Made by a program: the position numbers and the translations under genes. The notes below the pieces were generated by a model. The model saw only the letters and a program-made list of their open reading frames with translations. It ran no database searches and was not told the DNA's origin. A DNA stretch of 14,163 nt, from the NCBI GenBank assembly GCA_007125455.1, contig SLDE01000007.1, positions 1-14,163 on the forward strand, read 5' to 3'. Source of the stretch: Ectothiorhodospiraceae bacterium (GTDB lineage Bacteria > Pseudomonadota > Gammaproteobacteria > Thiohalomonadales > Thiohalomonadaceae). Shown in pieces: positions 6,480-14,163 of the stretch (position 1 is its first letter; each line of letters opens with the position of its first letter).

Positions 6480-9400
6480 ATGCCCACCGTAAGGAAGACT
6501 CCCAACAAAGACAGCACCGCAGCAAGCTCGCCGCCGTCGCACAAGACGCCCCGCCCCCCTTTATTTGCCGCTGACAATCTAGCGGTTCGCAACCTCCTGG
6601 TGGCACTGGCCTATGCCGCACTGGGCTTTGTGATGCTCTTGCTGCTCACCCCTTCGGGCTACGCCGCACCGCTGTGGCCTGCCGCGGGTTTTGCGCTGGC
6701 CGTCATCTTGATGTGCGGCCCTCGCTGCTGGCCAGGGGTCTGGCTGGGTGCCTTCATCATCAACACCTCGCTGGATATCTCCTGGCCGGGCGCAGGCGTG
6801 GCTGTGCTATTGGCTGCGGGCACCACCCTGCAGGCGCTGGCCGGTGCATGGCTGACCCGCCGCTTCCTCACCGTGACCCAACCCCTCTCCCTGGAGCCGG
6901 ATGTCTGGCGGTTTTTGCTCCTGGCCGGGCCGGTGGCCTGCGTAGTTGCCGCCAGCATCAGCACATTGGTGTTATCTCTGTTTGAGCGGATTACGGCTGG
7001 GGATATCCTGGCGCAATGGCTGTTGTGGTGGACCGGCGACACCTTGGGGGTGCTGCTGTTTACCCCGCTGATGCTGCTGATCTGGCCCGGTTCACGCACT
7101 TACTGGCCACGCGCGGGGACACGTGTTGCCCTTCCGCTGCTGGTCATGGCAGTGCTCATAACCGCAAGCCATCTGGGGCTTGCCTATTTTGAGGCCCGGC
7201 AAGCCAAAGCCAAGGCTGACCGGCTAATGGAAAACGTCTACGAAAACGGCACGCCATCCCTGCTGACACTGACCGAGCCGCTGCGAAGCCTGGAGCGATT
7301 TTTCGTCGTCAGCGAAGAGGTCACACGTGAAGAATACGCCCTCTTCAACGCCCGGGTGACTGAGCGTACAGGGCTTATCGCGGTGGATTGGGCGCCCCGC
7401 GTGCCCGCGGCAGAGCGGACAGCCTTTGAAATGGCGCGGCGTAGCGGTGCACTGGCCGATTACCGAATCTTCGAGCTGGATGCCGAACAGCAACCGCGCG
7501 CCCCTGCTGAGCGTAACGAGTACTTCCCGGTGCGCTATACCGCGCCCATGGCAGGAAATGAAGTAGTCATCGGTCTCGATCATGGATTTGAGGAGCCACG
7601 CCGCAGGGCCATGGCGCATGCAGTGGAAATGGGTAAGATCATCACCGCCTCCGCCACACCTTTGCTGCGTACCCAAAAAAAGACCCTGCTGGCCTACCAG
7701 CCGGTATACCCTCCTGATTTTGACGTCAAGACCTCATCGGCCAGCGAACGGGAGACAGCACTGCTAGGGTTTATCGTGGGTGTCTACGAAATCGATAACG
7801 TGTTCGCGCCGCTGGCGCGGGAGGCAGCAAACTTCGGCATCGCCTTTCGCATTACCGATGTAACACCCAGCTACGTTCCGCATATCCTGGCGGGCAATCT
7901 GGCCACGGATGCGACAGTAGAGTGGGAACGAAAGATCCGCTTCACCAACCGCGACTGGTTGCTGGAGATGCACCCGCTCGATGGCTACTGGCATCCAGGG
8001 GGCTCCCTGCAATCGCGCATCTATTTCATTTTCTCGGTATTGGCCGCACTGCTGATTGCCTTTGCCGCCATGAGTGCAGCGGGCAGACAGGCAGCCACCG
8101 AGGCTGTGGTCGCCGCGCGTACCACCGAGCTTGAGGATGAACTGAGTGCACGTCGTGCCGCCGAGACCGCCCTGCGGGTAAGTGAAAGCAATCTGGAGAT
8201 CACCCTGCACTCCATCGGCGACGCCGTCCTGGCTACGGACACCGAAGGGCGCGTCACCCGCATGAATCCCATCGCCGAAAGCCTCACCGGATGGCCGCAG
8301 ACTGAAGCCATCGGCCGCCCGATCGAAAGCGTATTTCATATCATCAACGAAAAGACACGCCAGCCCGCCCCCATACCAGTGAATAAGGTATTACACACAG
8401 GGAAGATCCACGGCCTGGCCAATCACACCATCATCATTTCGCGCTACGGGAGTGAGTTCCATATCGCCGATAGCGCAGCTCCCATCCGCGACCAGGACGA
8501 CAACATTCGTGGCGTGGTGTTAGTGTTTCGCGATGTGGGAGAAGAGCGGGAGGCCGAGCGCGCCTTGGAGGCCAGCGAGGCGCGCTACCGTGACCTCATC
8601 AACTTTTCACCGCTGGGGATATTCATTCAAAGTGGCGGCTACTTTGTCTTCATGAACCCCAAGGCGCTCGTCCTCCTCGGTGCAGACTCTGCCGACAAGC
8701 TGATCGGGCGAAGGGTATTGGATTTCATCCACCCGGACAGCAGAGATGCGGTGGCAGAGCGGATCCGCCTCCTCAATCATGCCCAGAAGGCTGCGCCCCC
8801 CTTAGAGGAAAAATGGCTGCGCCTTGATGGCTCGGAATTCTTCGGCGAGGCCACCGCCGTGCCCTACCTGCATGAGGGTCAGCCCGGTGCTCTGGTCCTG
8901 TTGCAAGACATCACCCCACGCAAGGAAACGGATGAAGCGCTGAAACAGGCCCGGCTCGACGCCGAGCATGCCAACCGTGCAAAATCCGCCTTTCTGGCCA
9001 CCATGAGCCATGAGATCCGCACACCGATGAACGGCGTTATCGGCATGGTAGAGATCCTCGCCCAAAGTCGCCTGTCTTCTCATCAAACCGAACTGGTCAA
9101 CACCATCCGCGACTCCGCAACCGCACTGCTGAGCATCATTGACGACATTCTGGATTTCTCCAAGATTGAAGCCGGACGCCTGGAGATAGAGCAGATCCCG
9201 GTTTCTGTGCCGGATCTGGTCGAAGGTTTGTGCAATACCATGGTGCCGCTCGCGGCTGCAAAGGGGGTTACGCTCAGCCTGTTCATTTCGCCACTGATCC
9301 CCGAACAGCTGCTATCGGACGATGTTCGCCTGCGCCAATTGCTATACAACCTCATTGGTAATGCACTCAAATTCTCCGCGGGTAATCCGCAGCGTCCTGG

Positions 9401-10901
9401 TGCTGTATCCATCCGGGTTGAGATCGCATCCGACACGCCCCTTCGCCTGTCCTTCCGCATTGCTGATAACGGGATCGGCATGAAACCGGAAACACTGGAT
9501 AAGCTCTTCACGGTATTCACGCAGGCCGAAGTATCCACTACACGCCGTTTTGGCGGCACAGGGCTTGGCCTGGCCATCTGCAAACGGTTAGTAGAGATGA
9601 TGGATGGTGAGATCACAGCCGAAAGCCGCTATGGCGAGGGTTCGGTCTTCACCGTCACACTGCCATTCAAGAAACCCGATGAACAACCAAGGCCCACAGC
9701 CATCCCCCTGGAAGGCATCGACTGCATCCTGGTGGAGGATACACGCTTTAACACCCAAGATCTGTGTATCTACCTTGAGCATGCCGGTGCGAAGGTTATC
9801 GTGGTGGATAGCCTGGAGCGTGCGGCACCCATCGCAACAGGGCAGGACAAGATCGCGGTTATTATCCAGTACGCTGGGCGACAGATCCCGCCAGGAATGG
9901 CCAGTTTTGAATCGCAGCCCAAGGTCCGCCACCTTTGGATCACCCAGGGAAGACGTCGACGCGCACGGGTCGAAAAATCAAATGTGGTTAGCCTGGACGG
10001 TGATGCACTGCGTCGCCACGCCCTGTTACGCGCCGTGGCCGTTGCGGTCGGACGCGCCTCTCCCGAGGTGTTTCATGACCACAACGAAGACGACTTCGCC
10101 CATGAAGAAGCCATAACACCGCCGACGGTGGCCGAAGCCAGGGCCCAGGGACGGCTGATCCTGATCGCCGAAGACGATGATCTCAATCAGCGCGTTATTT
10201 TGCAGCAACTGCGCCTGCTGGGATATGCCGGTGAGGTGGCAACAAACGGTGTAGAAGCGCTACGGCTTTGGCGTGAAGGGAGTTATGCCCTATTACTGAC
10301 GGACCTGCATATGCCAGAGATGGATGGCTATACATTGGCGCAAAACATCCGCCAGGAACAACAAGGGGCAGGCCGCCTACCGATTATCGCACTGACAGCC
10401 AATGCCCTGCGTGGTGAAGAACATCGGGCAAGGGAAGTGGGGATCGATGCCTACCTAACCAAGCCCGTACCGCTCAAGAAACTCCGTGCCACACTGGAAG
10501 AATGGTTGGCACCGTCTGAGCCTCCCCCGGAAATAAGTCCAGAAAACGAAACCGTCTCGCCACCTGAGCAACTGCTTGAGGTGAACACCCTCAAACAACT
10601 GGTAGGAGACGACCCACAGATAGTGCATGAGTTTCTTGCCGACTATCTCAACTCCGCAAGAAAACTATTGCAGGAGATCCGCGAGACGCTAGCTGCAGGC
10701 GATGCACATCACATAAGCGCCATGGCACATAAGCTAAAGTCATCCTCACGCACGGTGGGCGCCAACACATTGGGGGATCTTTGCGCAGAGCTGGAGAATG
10801 CGGGCAAGGAAGGCAATAGAAGCATCATCAAGGAACGGATGCAGGCGCTGGAATCCACCTGGAATGCGGTGGAAAAAGAAATCCAATCGCTACTGGTATG
10901 A
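6480..10901 (+). CDS. MASE1-CHASE hybrid sensor histidine kinase with HPt
   Basis: This is a 1473-residue inner-membrane kinase. A MASE1-type multi-span region covers about 35-235. A periplasmic CHASE-like sensor follows at about 250-505 (VDWAPRVPAAERTAFE is typical), then a further membrane span at 513-533. Two PAS domains (about 568-690 and 698-815) precede HisKA, with phospho-acceptor H844 in MSHEIRTPMN. The ATPase has the N box (NLIGNALKF), DNGIG at 996-1000 and GGTGLGLAI at 1025-1033. A degenerate receiver (about 1078-1195) precedes an intact one (1226-1343) with phospho-acceptor D1275 in TDLHMPEMDG and K1328. An HPt domain (about 1366-1473) carries H1417 in AMAHKLKSS. The layout supports a His-Asp-His phosphorelay. 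The REC-EAL gene 23 bp downstream is the obvious phosphate recipient. GGAGG is spaced seven bases from the chosen ATG. The ligand is unknown. Confidence 0.93.
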   Translation: MPTVRKTPNKDSTAASSPPSHKTPRPPLFAADNLAVRNLLVALAYAALGFVMLLLLTPSGYAAPLWPAAGFALAVILMCGPRCWPGVWLGAFIINTSLDISWPGAGVAVLLAAGTTLQALAGAWLTRRFLTVTQPLSLEPDVWRFLLLAGPVACVVAASISTLVLSLFERITAGDILAQWLLWWTGDTLGVLLFTPLMLLIWPGSRTYWPRAGTRVALPLLVMAVLITASHLGLAYFEARQAKAKADRLMENVYENGTPSLLTLTEPLRSLERFFVVSEEVTREEYALFNARVTERTGLIAVDWAPRVPAAERTAFEMARRSGALADYRIFELDAEQQPRAPAERNEYFPVRYTAPMAGNEVVIGLDHGFEEPRRRAMAHAVEMGKIITASATPLLRTQKKTLLAYQPVYPPDFDVKTSSASERETALLGFIVGVYEIDNVFAPLAREAANFGIAFRITDVTPSYVPHILAGNLATDATVEWERKIRFTNRDWLLEMHPLDGYWHPGGSLQSRIYFIFSVLAALLIAFAAMSAAGRQAATEAVVAARTTELEDELSARRAAETALRVSESNLEITLHSIGDAVLATDTEGRVTRMNPIAESLTGWPQTEAIGRPIESVFHIINEKTRQPAPIPVNKVLHTGKIHGLANHTIIISRYGSEFHIADSAAPIRDQDDNIRGVVLVFRDVGEEREAERALEASEARYRDLINFSPLGIFIQSGGYFVFMNPKALVLLGADSADKLIGRRVLDFIHPDSRDAVAERIRLLNHAQKAAPPLEEKWLRLDGSEFFGEATAVPYLHEGQPGALVLLQDITPRKETDEALKQARLDAEHANRAKSAFLATMSHEIRTPMNGVIGMVEILAQSRLSSHQTELVNTIRDSATALLSIIDDILDFSKIEAGRLEIEQIPVSVPDLVEGLCNTMVPLAAAKGVTLSLFISPLIPEQLLSDDVRLRQLLYNLIGNALKFSAGNPQRPGAVSIRVEIASDTPLRLSFRIADNGIGMKPETLDKLFTVFTQAEVSTTRRFGGTGLGLAICKRLVEMMDGEITAESRYGEGSVFTVTLPFKKPDEQPRPTAIPLEGIDCILVEDTRFNTQDLCIYLEHAGAKVIVVDSLERAAPIATGQDKIAVIIQYAGRQIPPGMASFESQPKVRHLWITQGRRRRARVEKSNVVSLDGDALRRHALLRAVAVAVGRASPEVFHDHNEDDFAHEEAITPPTVAEARAQGRLILIAEDDDLNQRVILQQLRLLGYAGEVATNGVEALRLWREGSYALLLTDLHMPEMDGYTLAQNIRQEQQGAGRLPIIALTANALRGEEHRAREVGIDAYLTKPVPLKKLRATLEEWLAPSEPPPEISPENETVSPPEQLLEVNTLKQLVGDDPQIVHEFLADYLNSARKLLQEIRETLAAGDAHHISAMAHKLKSSSRTVGANTLGDLCAELENAGKEGNRSIIKERMQALESTWNAVEKEIQSLLV

Positions 10902-10924
10902 TAACAAAACCCTAAGGAGTGTAA

Positions 10925-12109
10925 ATGAAATTCCTTATCATCGATGACGACCCCTTTGTCCTAAAGCTGCTTTCACAGCAGCTTGCCAATCTTGGCTTTG
11001 ATGAGGTGGTCGCCTTGGAGCATCCTACAGAGGCACTGGCGTTGCTTGAGAGAGATCAAAACGCCTTCGATATGGTTCTTCTCGATCTGCAGATGCCCGA
11101 TATGGATGGCATAGAATTTGTTCGTCACCTGGTACGCATCAGCTATATCGGTGGTCTGGTATTGATCAGTGGTGAAGAACAGCGCATCTTGCACACCGTG
11201 GAAAAACTGGCCAACGCGCACAAACTACATGTGCTGGGCGCACTGAAAAAACCCATTCATCCCACACAGCTCAAGCGGGTTATCGATCATGTACCGAAGT
11301 CTCGCGAGCATAGCGCGAGCAAGATATATACACCAGACGAGCTGAGCCATGCCCTTAACAACAACGAGCTGATCAACTATTACCAACCTCAGGTTGACCT
11401 CGCAACAGGGAGGCTCATCGGCGTGGAAACCCTGGTGCGATGGCAGCATCCAACGGACGGCATGGTATTCCCCGATCAATTTATCGGGACGGCGGAAGAA
11501 CATGGTCTGATCGATCATCTAACACAAACCGTTCTTAGCAACGCCCTCACCCAGGCGCGTCAGTGGCACGATGCCAACGCAGGTCTACAGGTAGCGGTTA
11601 ACATCTCCATGGATAATCTAGGATCCGTGGATTTTGCTGACGACATTACCCATGCAATCAAGAAGGCTGGCATCCCATTCCCCAGCATCGTGCTAGAAGT
11701 CACAGAAAGCCGCCTAATGAAGGACCTGGTTACGCCACTGGATATCCTCACCAGGCTGCGATTAAAGAAAATCGGGCTGTCCATCGACGATTTTGGCACC
11801 GGCCACTCCTCATTGGCGCAATTGCGTGACATCCCATTCGATGAACTCAAGATCGATCGTGGCTTCGTGCAAGGCGCATACGATTACCCCCCCTTGCGCA
11901 CCATCGTGGAGGCCAGCCTGGGAATGGCCAAACACCTGGGGATCAAAACCGTGGCAGAAGGCATCGAAACCCGGCACGACTGGGACTTTATCCGCAGCAC
12001 AGGCTGTGGCCTGGCGCAGGGCTATTTTATCGCCAAGCCGATGTCACCCGACGAGATCCTACCCTGGATCCCGGCGTGGGAGTCCCGCCTGCCAGCGCTA
12101 CTCAAGTAA
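10925..12109 (+). CDS. REC-EAL response regulator, c-di-GMP phosphodiesterase
   Basis: This is a 394-residue cytoplasmic protein. The receiver (1-122) has acidic residues IIDDD at 5-9, phospho-acceptor D54 (LLDLQMPDMDG) and K109 (KKP). The EAL domain (about 135-385) has ETL (168-170) in place of EAL, N226, E258, DDF at 288-290, K309, E345 and Q365, so all expected metal-binding and catalytic residues are present. The loop motif reads DDFGTGHSS instead of the common DFGTGYSS. The arrangement matches RocR/PvrR-type regulators, which hydrolyse c-di-GMP to pGpG with activity tuned by phosphorylation. AAGGAG lies five bases before the ATG, and the gene starts 23 bp after the hybrid kinase, so cotranscription and phosphotransfer from the kinase's HPt are likely. 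No clear terminator follows. Confidence 0.93.
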   Translation: MKFLIIDDDPFVLKLLSQQLANLGFDEVVALEHPTEALALLERDQNAFDMVLLDLQMPDMDGIEFVRHLVRISYIGGLVLISGEEQRILHTVEKLANAHKLHVLGALKKPIHPTQLKRVIDHVPKSREHSASKIYTPDELSHALNNNELINYYQPQVDLATGRLIGVETLVRWQHPTDGMVFPDQFIGTAEEHGLIDHLTQTVLSNALTQARQWHDANAGLQVAVNISMDNLGSVDFADDITHAIKKAGIPFPSIVLEVTESRLMKDLVTPLDILTRLRLKKIGLSIDDFGTGHSSLAQLRDIPFDELKIDRGFVQGAYDYPPLRTIVEASLGMAKHLGIKTVAEGIETRHDWDFIRSTGCGLAQGYFIAKPMSPDEILPWIPAWESRLPALLK

Positions 12110-12264
12110 CAGGTTGGGCAATCATTCAGATAGCAAGCCGCCATCTGCCTCACCCTCACCGCAGCCCACATATCGACAATGAAACACCCGGCAAGTGTGA
12201 ATGGCCATTTGCGCGCTACCTGCTACCTTTAGCTTAGGCACTAAAATATCCATGGAGGCGAATC

Positions 12265-12450
12265 ATGAGCACAACGCAAACCCAAACGAGCGTATTACGC
12301 TGTAGCATTTGCCACAAAGAGATCCCCCATAACAAGGCACTGACCGTGGAGAGCAAGGAATACGCCTACCACTTCTGTGGGCAGGGCTGCTTTGTCGAGT
12401 GGGAGCAAAAAAATCCCGACTCAAACCCCCCTCCTCCCCCCGAGCAATGA
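12265..12450 (+). CDS. DUF3330-like small cysteine-rich protein
   Basis: This 61-residue protein has a core reading CSICHKEIPHNKAL, about 14 residues, then YHFCGQGCFVEWE. The C-x2-C and C-x3-C pairs, with neighbouring histidines, look like a small metal-binding (zinc-ribbon or TRASH-like) fold and match the DUF3330 type of 60-70 residue proteins. It lacks a signal peptide and ends in a low-complexity proline tail (NPPPPPEQ). GGAGG six bases before the ATG gives a strong start. A TAAAAT at 12242-12247 could be a -10 element but the leader would be very short. The 155-base gap after the REC-EAL gene suggests a separate transcript. The function is unknown; metal or redox sensing is a guess. Confidence 0.8.
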   Translation: MSTTQTQTSVLRCSICHKEIPHNKALTVESKEYAYHFCGQGCFVEWEQKNPDSNPPPPPEQ

Positions 12451-12535
12451 CAACCCTTGCCCGGCGAGGTGGACTATCGGCTCAACCTGGCCACTCCTCT
12501 GACGAGTATTGCCTGCGCCCGGCACACAATGCACG

Positions 12536-13234
12536 CTACTCCAACAATGCGGAGTAGTGTGCGAGGGCCGCAATATCCTCATCACTCAGGTGGGCCGTCG
12601 CCTGCTCCATGAGGAGATCAGAACGGGTGGTCTCCAGTGGCTCACCACGTCGCAGCGCATTCTCACGATAGCGCTTCATTGAGCTGATCGCATACTCCAC
12701 CTTCTGCCCGGCCACCACCGCATAGCCGGCATGCCCCCTGCCTGTAGCTCCGTGGCAACCCAGGCAGTACTGTTCGTAAAGCGGCTTGCCCCGTGCGGCG
12801 AGGATCGGATCGGCCTCTGCAGGTTCCAGGGTCTGCGAGGCGTAGTAAACCGCTAGATTCACCTTATCCTGAAAGCTGAAATCCCTCGCCAACACCGGCA
12901 TCACGAAGTGCTGACGCTCCCCATCCACAAACTTGCCGATCTGTTCAATGATGTAGGCGGTATTCTGCTCAGCCAGATTAGGGATGTAGGAGCGCAGGCT
13001 ATTCCCGTCCACGCCGTGACAGCTGGCGCACAGTACAGAGCGGTCCCGCCCGGCGCGGATCGCCGCTTCCCGCGCCGCATCGTCTACCAGGCGTCTTTCG
13101 ATCTCGGCCATGATCCGCTCACGCTCTTCCGGCTCAGCCTCGCTGGCTACCGCCATAGCCCCCAGGCTGATTGCAAAGCCCACAAAGGCCGCGACACATA
13201 CAGCTTTATACGATGGAAATCTGTTTCCGCTCAC
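12536..13234 (-). CDS. Exported diheme cytochrome c (c4-like)
   Basis: The protein is 232 residues from the chosen GTG. A signal peptide is clear: basic start (NRFPSYK), hydrophobic AVCVAAFVGFAISLGAMAV, and probable cleavage near ASEA at 30-33. Two class I heme-binding motifs follow, CASCH (69-73) and CLGCH (157-161), with plausible distal Met ligands in FVMPV (M112) and LLMEQ (M209). Two cytochrome c domains of about 85 residues each resemble c4-type electron carriers of the periplasm. The partner oxidoreductase is not in the window. An ATG at 13330 would extend the frame by 32 residues but bury the signal peptide, so I prefer GTG at 13234, with GGGGA six bases upstream. A decayed copy of its C-terminus lies at 108-196. 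Confidence 0.9.
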   Translation of the reverse strand: MSGNRFPSYKAVCVAAFVGFAISLGAMAVASEAEPEERERIMAEIERRLVDDAAREAAIRAGRDRSVLCASCHGVDGNSLRSYIPNLAEQNTAYIIEQIGKFVDGERQHFVMPVLARDFSFQDKVNLAVYYASQTLEPAEADPILAARGKPLYEQYCLGCHGATGRGHAGYAVVAGQKVEYAISSMKRYRENALRRGEPLETTRSDLLMEQATAHLSDEDIAALAHYSALLE

Positions 13235-13473
13235 AATGCATCCCCGGTTGTTGTTCAATAGTCCCAGCCCGGTATCATCGCGAAAATCGGCAGAAGCTGT
13301 AAAGCGGCCAAGGCAATTTACGCCAGGCATTGCGGGGCTAGTTCACAGTTTCGCCGCTGTAAATTTGTAACAGCAGAATCCCCCCCCCACCGTGCGCTGG
13401 CGGTATTCGTAGCGTACCCAATATCAAGGACTTACACCGGGCTTTGTTTGCTCGTGAAGTTATAATGCACTGA
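13235..13473. other. Non-coding region upstream of the cytochrome gene
   Basis: It contains the candidate cytochrome promoter, a loose dyad GCTGT-N9-ACAGC near 13356-13374, a C-run at 13380-13388, and a plus-strand TATAAT at 13461-13466 without a convincing -35. The TATAAT points into the gene fragments on the right and could be a leftover promoter. No coding sequence is evident. Confidence 0.4.
13274..13303 (-). promoter_or_regulatory. Candidate sigma-70 promoter of the cytochrome gene
   Basis: On the minus strand, TTTACA (13298-13303, five of six consensus bases) is followed after 18 bases by GATGAT (13274-13279, four of six). Transcription would start about 33 bases upstream of the GTG start. 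The spacing and leader length suit the gene. Confidence 0.35.
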
Positions 13474-13572
13474 CTTTGGGAGACGGCAGGCTTTCAGGAA
13501 GCGGCGCACTGGCACCTGCCCAGCCGCGATGAGCGGCTCACTCTGGTCGCCTGCAACACACCGGAAACATAG
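13474..13572 (+). pseudogene. C-terminal gene fragment of uncertain origin
   Basis: An open stretch of 32 codons ends at TAG (13570-13572) and encodes a tail reading HLPSRDERLTLVACNTPET. It has no start codon or upstream gene body. The RLTLVAC block faintly recalls the end of sortase-type (peptidase C60) proteins, whose active-site Cys follows LTLVT, but this is a weak resemblance and the piece may be chance. Its 3' end partly overlaps the oxidoreductase fragment on the other strand, which suggests a junction of unrelated remnants. Confidence 0.2.
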
Positions 13573-13642
13573 CGATCACGCAACTGCCGCAGCAGCGCCG
13601 CGAGACCACCGGAACCGGCACCGATAATGATTACATCATGTA
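13560..13642 (-). pseudogene. N-terminal fragment of an FAD/NAD-binding oxidoreductase
   Basis: On the minus strand the sequence reads HDVIIIGAGSGGLAALLRQL followed by RDRY. This is the dinucleotide-binding beta-alpha-beta motif (GxGxxG) found at the very N-terminus of many flavoproteins. The native start codon is absent: the coding sequence begins exactly where the presumed insertion-sequence end (13643) meets it. Within about 25 residues the protein-like character is lost. It appears to be a flavoprotein gene whose first codons were cut by the insertion sequence and whose remainder was deleted or replaced. The specific enzyme cannot be named. Confidence 0.5.
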
Positions 13643-14163
13643 GGGCACTTCTAATTATTCTGGGCTCCTCAGCAAAATCTGTGGGCGACCTCCGGGACGG
13701 GCAATTCGCCAAGTGCATGATATAGCGCGATTTCTGCACCCCGATAGGTCCGAAATCCAAAGGCTTTTCTGGTAGTCAGTTTTGCCTTGGTGTTAAAACC
13801 CTCGACCACACCGCTTGAAAGCTGCCCTTTAGCCCGAAACCAGTTCAGCAGCAGGGTTCTATGACCTCGTAGCATCCTGGCGACCTTCTTCATCGGTTCA
13901 ATCTTCGAGCGCATCGTCTTGGTACACCACTTATCGAGAAACTTACCCGCCCAGTAGGGTGATACATAGCTCCAAAACAGCTGGAACTCCTCTTTCAGCA
14001 GGTAGGCCCTGACTGAGCGGAGGTTGTACTGAAGCAGCTCTGAAAGCTTGAGTTCCTGCTTCTCGGTCAGATTCTCAGGCCGCTTCACCAGTAGCCAGCG
14101 CGTTTTCGTCAACACAGGCTCATAGCCTTTGGCCTTGAGTTCTTTGGCTTCGCCAGCCCGCAC
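13643..14163 (-). mobile_element. ISL3-family insertion sequence (partial, continues right)
   Basis: The element is recognised from its transposase and from a terminal sequence beginning GGGCACTTCTAATTATTC at 13643, 26 bases beyond the transposase stop codon. The other end and any target duplication lie outside the window, so its length and exact boundary cannot be confirmed. It abuts the oxidoreductase fragment directly. Confidence 0.7.
13669..14163 (-). CDS. ISL3-family transposase, C-terminal part
   Basis: The 164 visible residues are the C-terminal part of a DDE transposase; the N-terminus lies beyond the right edge. Blocks typical of ISL3 transposases are RWLLVKRPENLTEKQ, WCTKTMRSKIEPMKK, the catalytic-region SSGVVEGFNTKAKLTTRKAF and GFRTYRGAEIALYHALG, ending in HRFC. 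The Glu in VVEG is the expected last catalytic acidic residue. No stop or frameshift interrupts the visible part, so the enzyme could be functional if the remainder is intact. It would move its own element by cutting and joining the terminal inverted repeats. Confidence 0.93.
   Translation of the reverse strand: MRAGEAKELKAKGYEPVLTKTRWLLVKRPENLTEKQELKLSELLQYNLRSVRAYLLKEEFQLFWSYVSPYWAGKFLDKWCTKTMRSKIEPMKKVARMLRGHRTLLLNWFRAKGQLSSGVVEGFNTKAKLTTRKAFGFRTYRGAEIALYHALGELPVPEVAHRFC

Noticed and set aside
7764..8339. Minus-strand open frame of 191 residues
   Set aside because: It is antisense to the CHASE and PAS part of the histidine kinase, whose domain motifs are unambiguous on the plus strand.
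13235..13330. N-terminal extension of the cytochrome c to an ATG at 13330
   Set aside because: It would place 32 unlike residues ahead of a clear signal peptide and cover the best candidate promoter; the GTG at 13234 with GGGGA upstream fits better.

Overview
The window looks like part of a gammaproteobacterial chromosome. This rests on the mix of families: diheme class I cytochrome c, a DUF3330-like metal-binding protein, an lmo0937-like small membrane protein, an ISL3-type transposase, and large multidomain c-di-GMP and histidine kinase proteins. A free-living, metabolically flexible environmental species (possibly a sulfur or iron oxidiser) would fit, but that is inference. No rRNA, tRNA or CRISPR array is visible.

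Layout. (1) Positions 1-231 hold the possible tail of a plus-strand gene and a decayed, frameshifted C-terminal piece of a diheme cytochrome c related to the intact gene at 12536-13234. (2) 232-4866 (minus) is one 1544-residue protein joining CheB methylesterase, CheR methyltransferase, a 7-residue-repeat coiled coil, several PAS domains, GGDEF and EAL. (3) 4867-5792 is a long non-coding stretch with a perfect GC-rich hairpin, a 334-bp MITE-like element bounded by 24-bp inverted repeats, and a probable terminator. (4) 5793-6191 (minus) holds two small membrane-protein genes. (5) 6192-6479 is a divergent regulatory region with three dyads. (6) 6480-12109 (plus) is a two-gene operon: a MASE1-CHASE-PAS-PAS hybrid histidine kinase with a degenerate receiver, an intact receiver and an HPt domain, followed 23 bp later by a REC-EAL response regulator. 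(7) 12265-12450 is a small DUF3330-like protein. (8) 12536-13234 (minus) is an exported diheme cytochrome c. (9) From about 13474 the window becomes a junction of gene fragments running into an ISL3-family insertion sequence that continues past the right edge.

Working model (inference). The two large loci are c-di-GMP signalling systems. The sensor kinase would take an input through its membrane and periplasmic domains, run an internal His-Asp-His phosphorelay and pass phosphate to the REC-EAL protein, which would hydrolyse c-di-GMP. The CheB-CheR-GGDEF-EAL protein would combine receptor-methylation-type chemistry with c-di-GMP synthesis and breakdown. The cytochrome, DUF3330 and small membrane genes have no proven link to these systems. 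Both ends of the window, and the MITE region, show mobile-element activity and gene decay.
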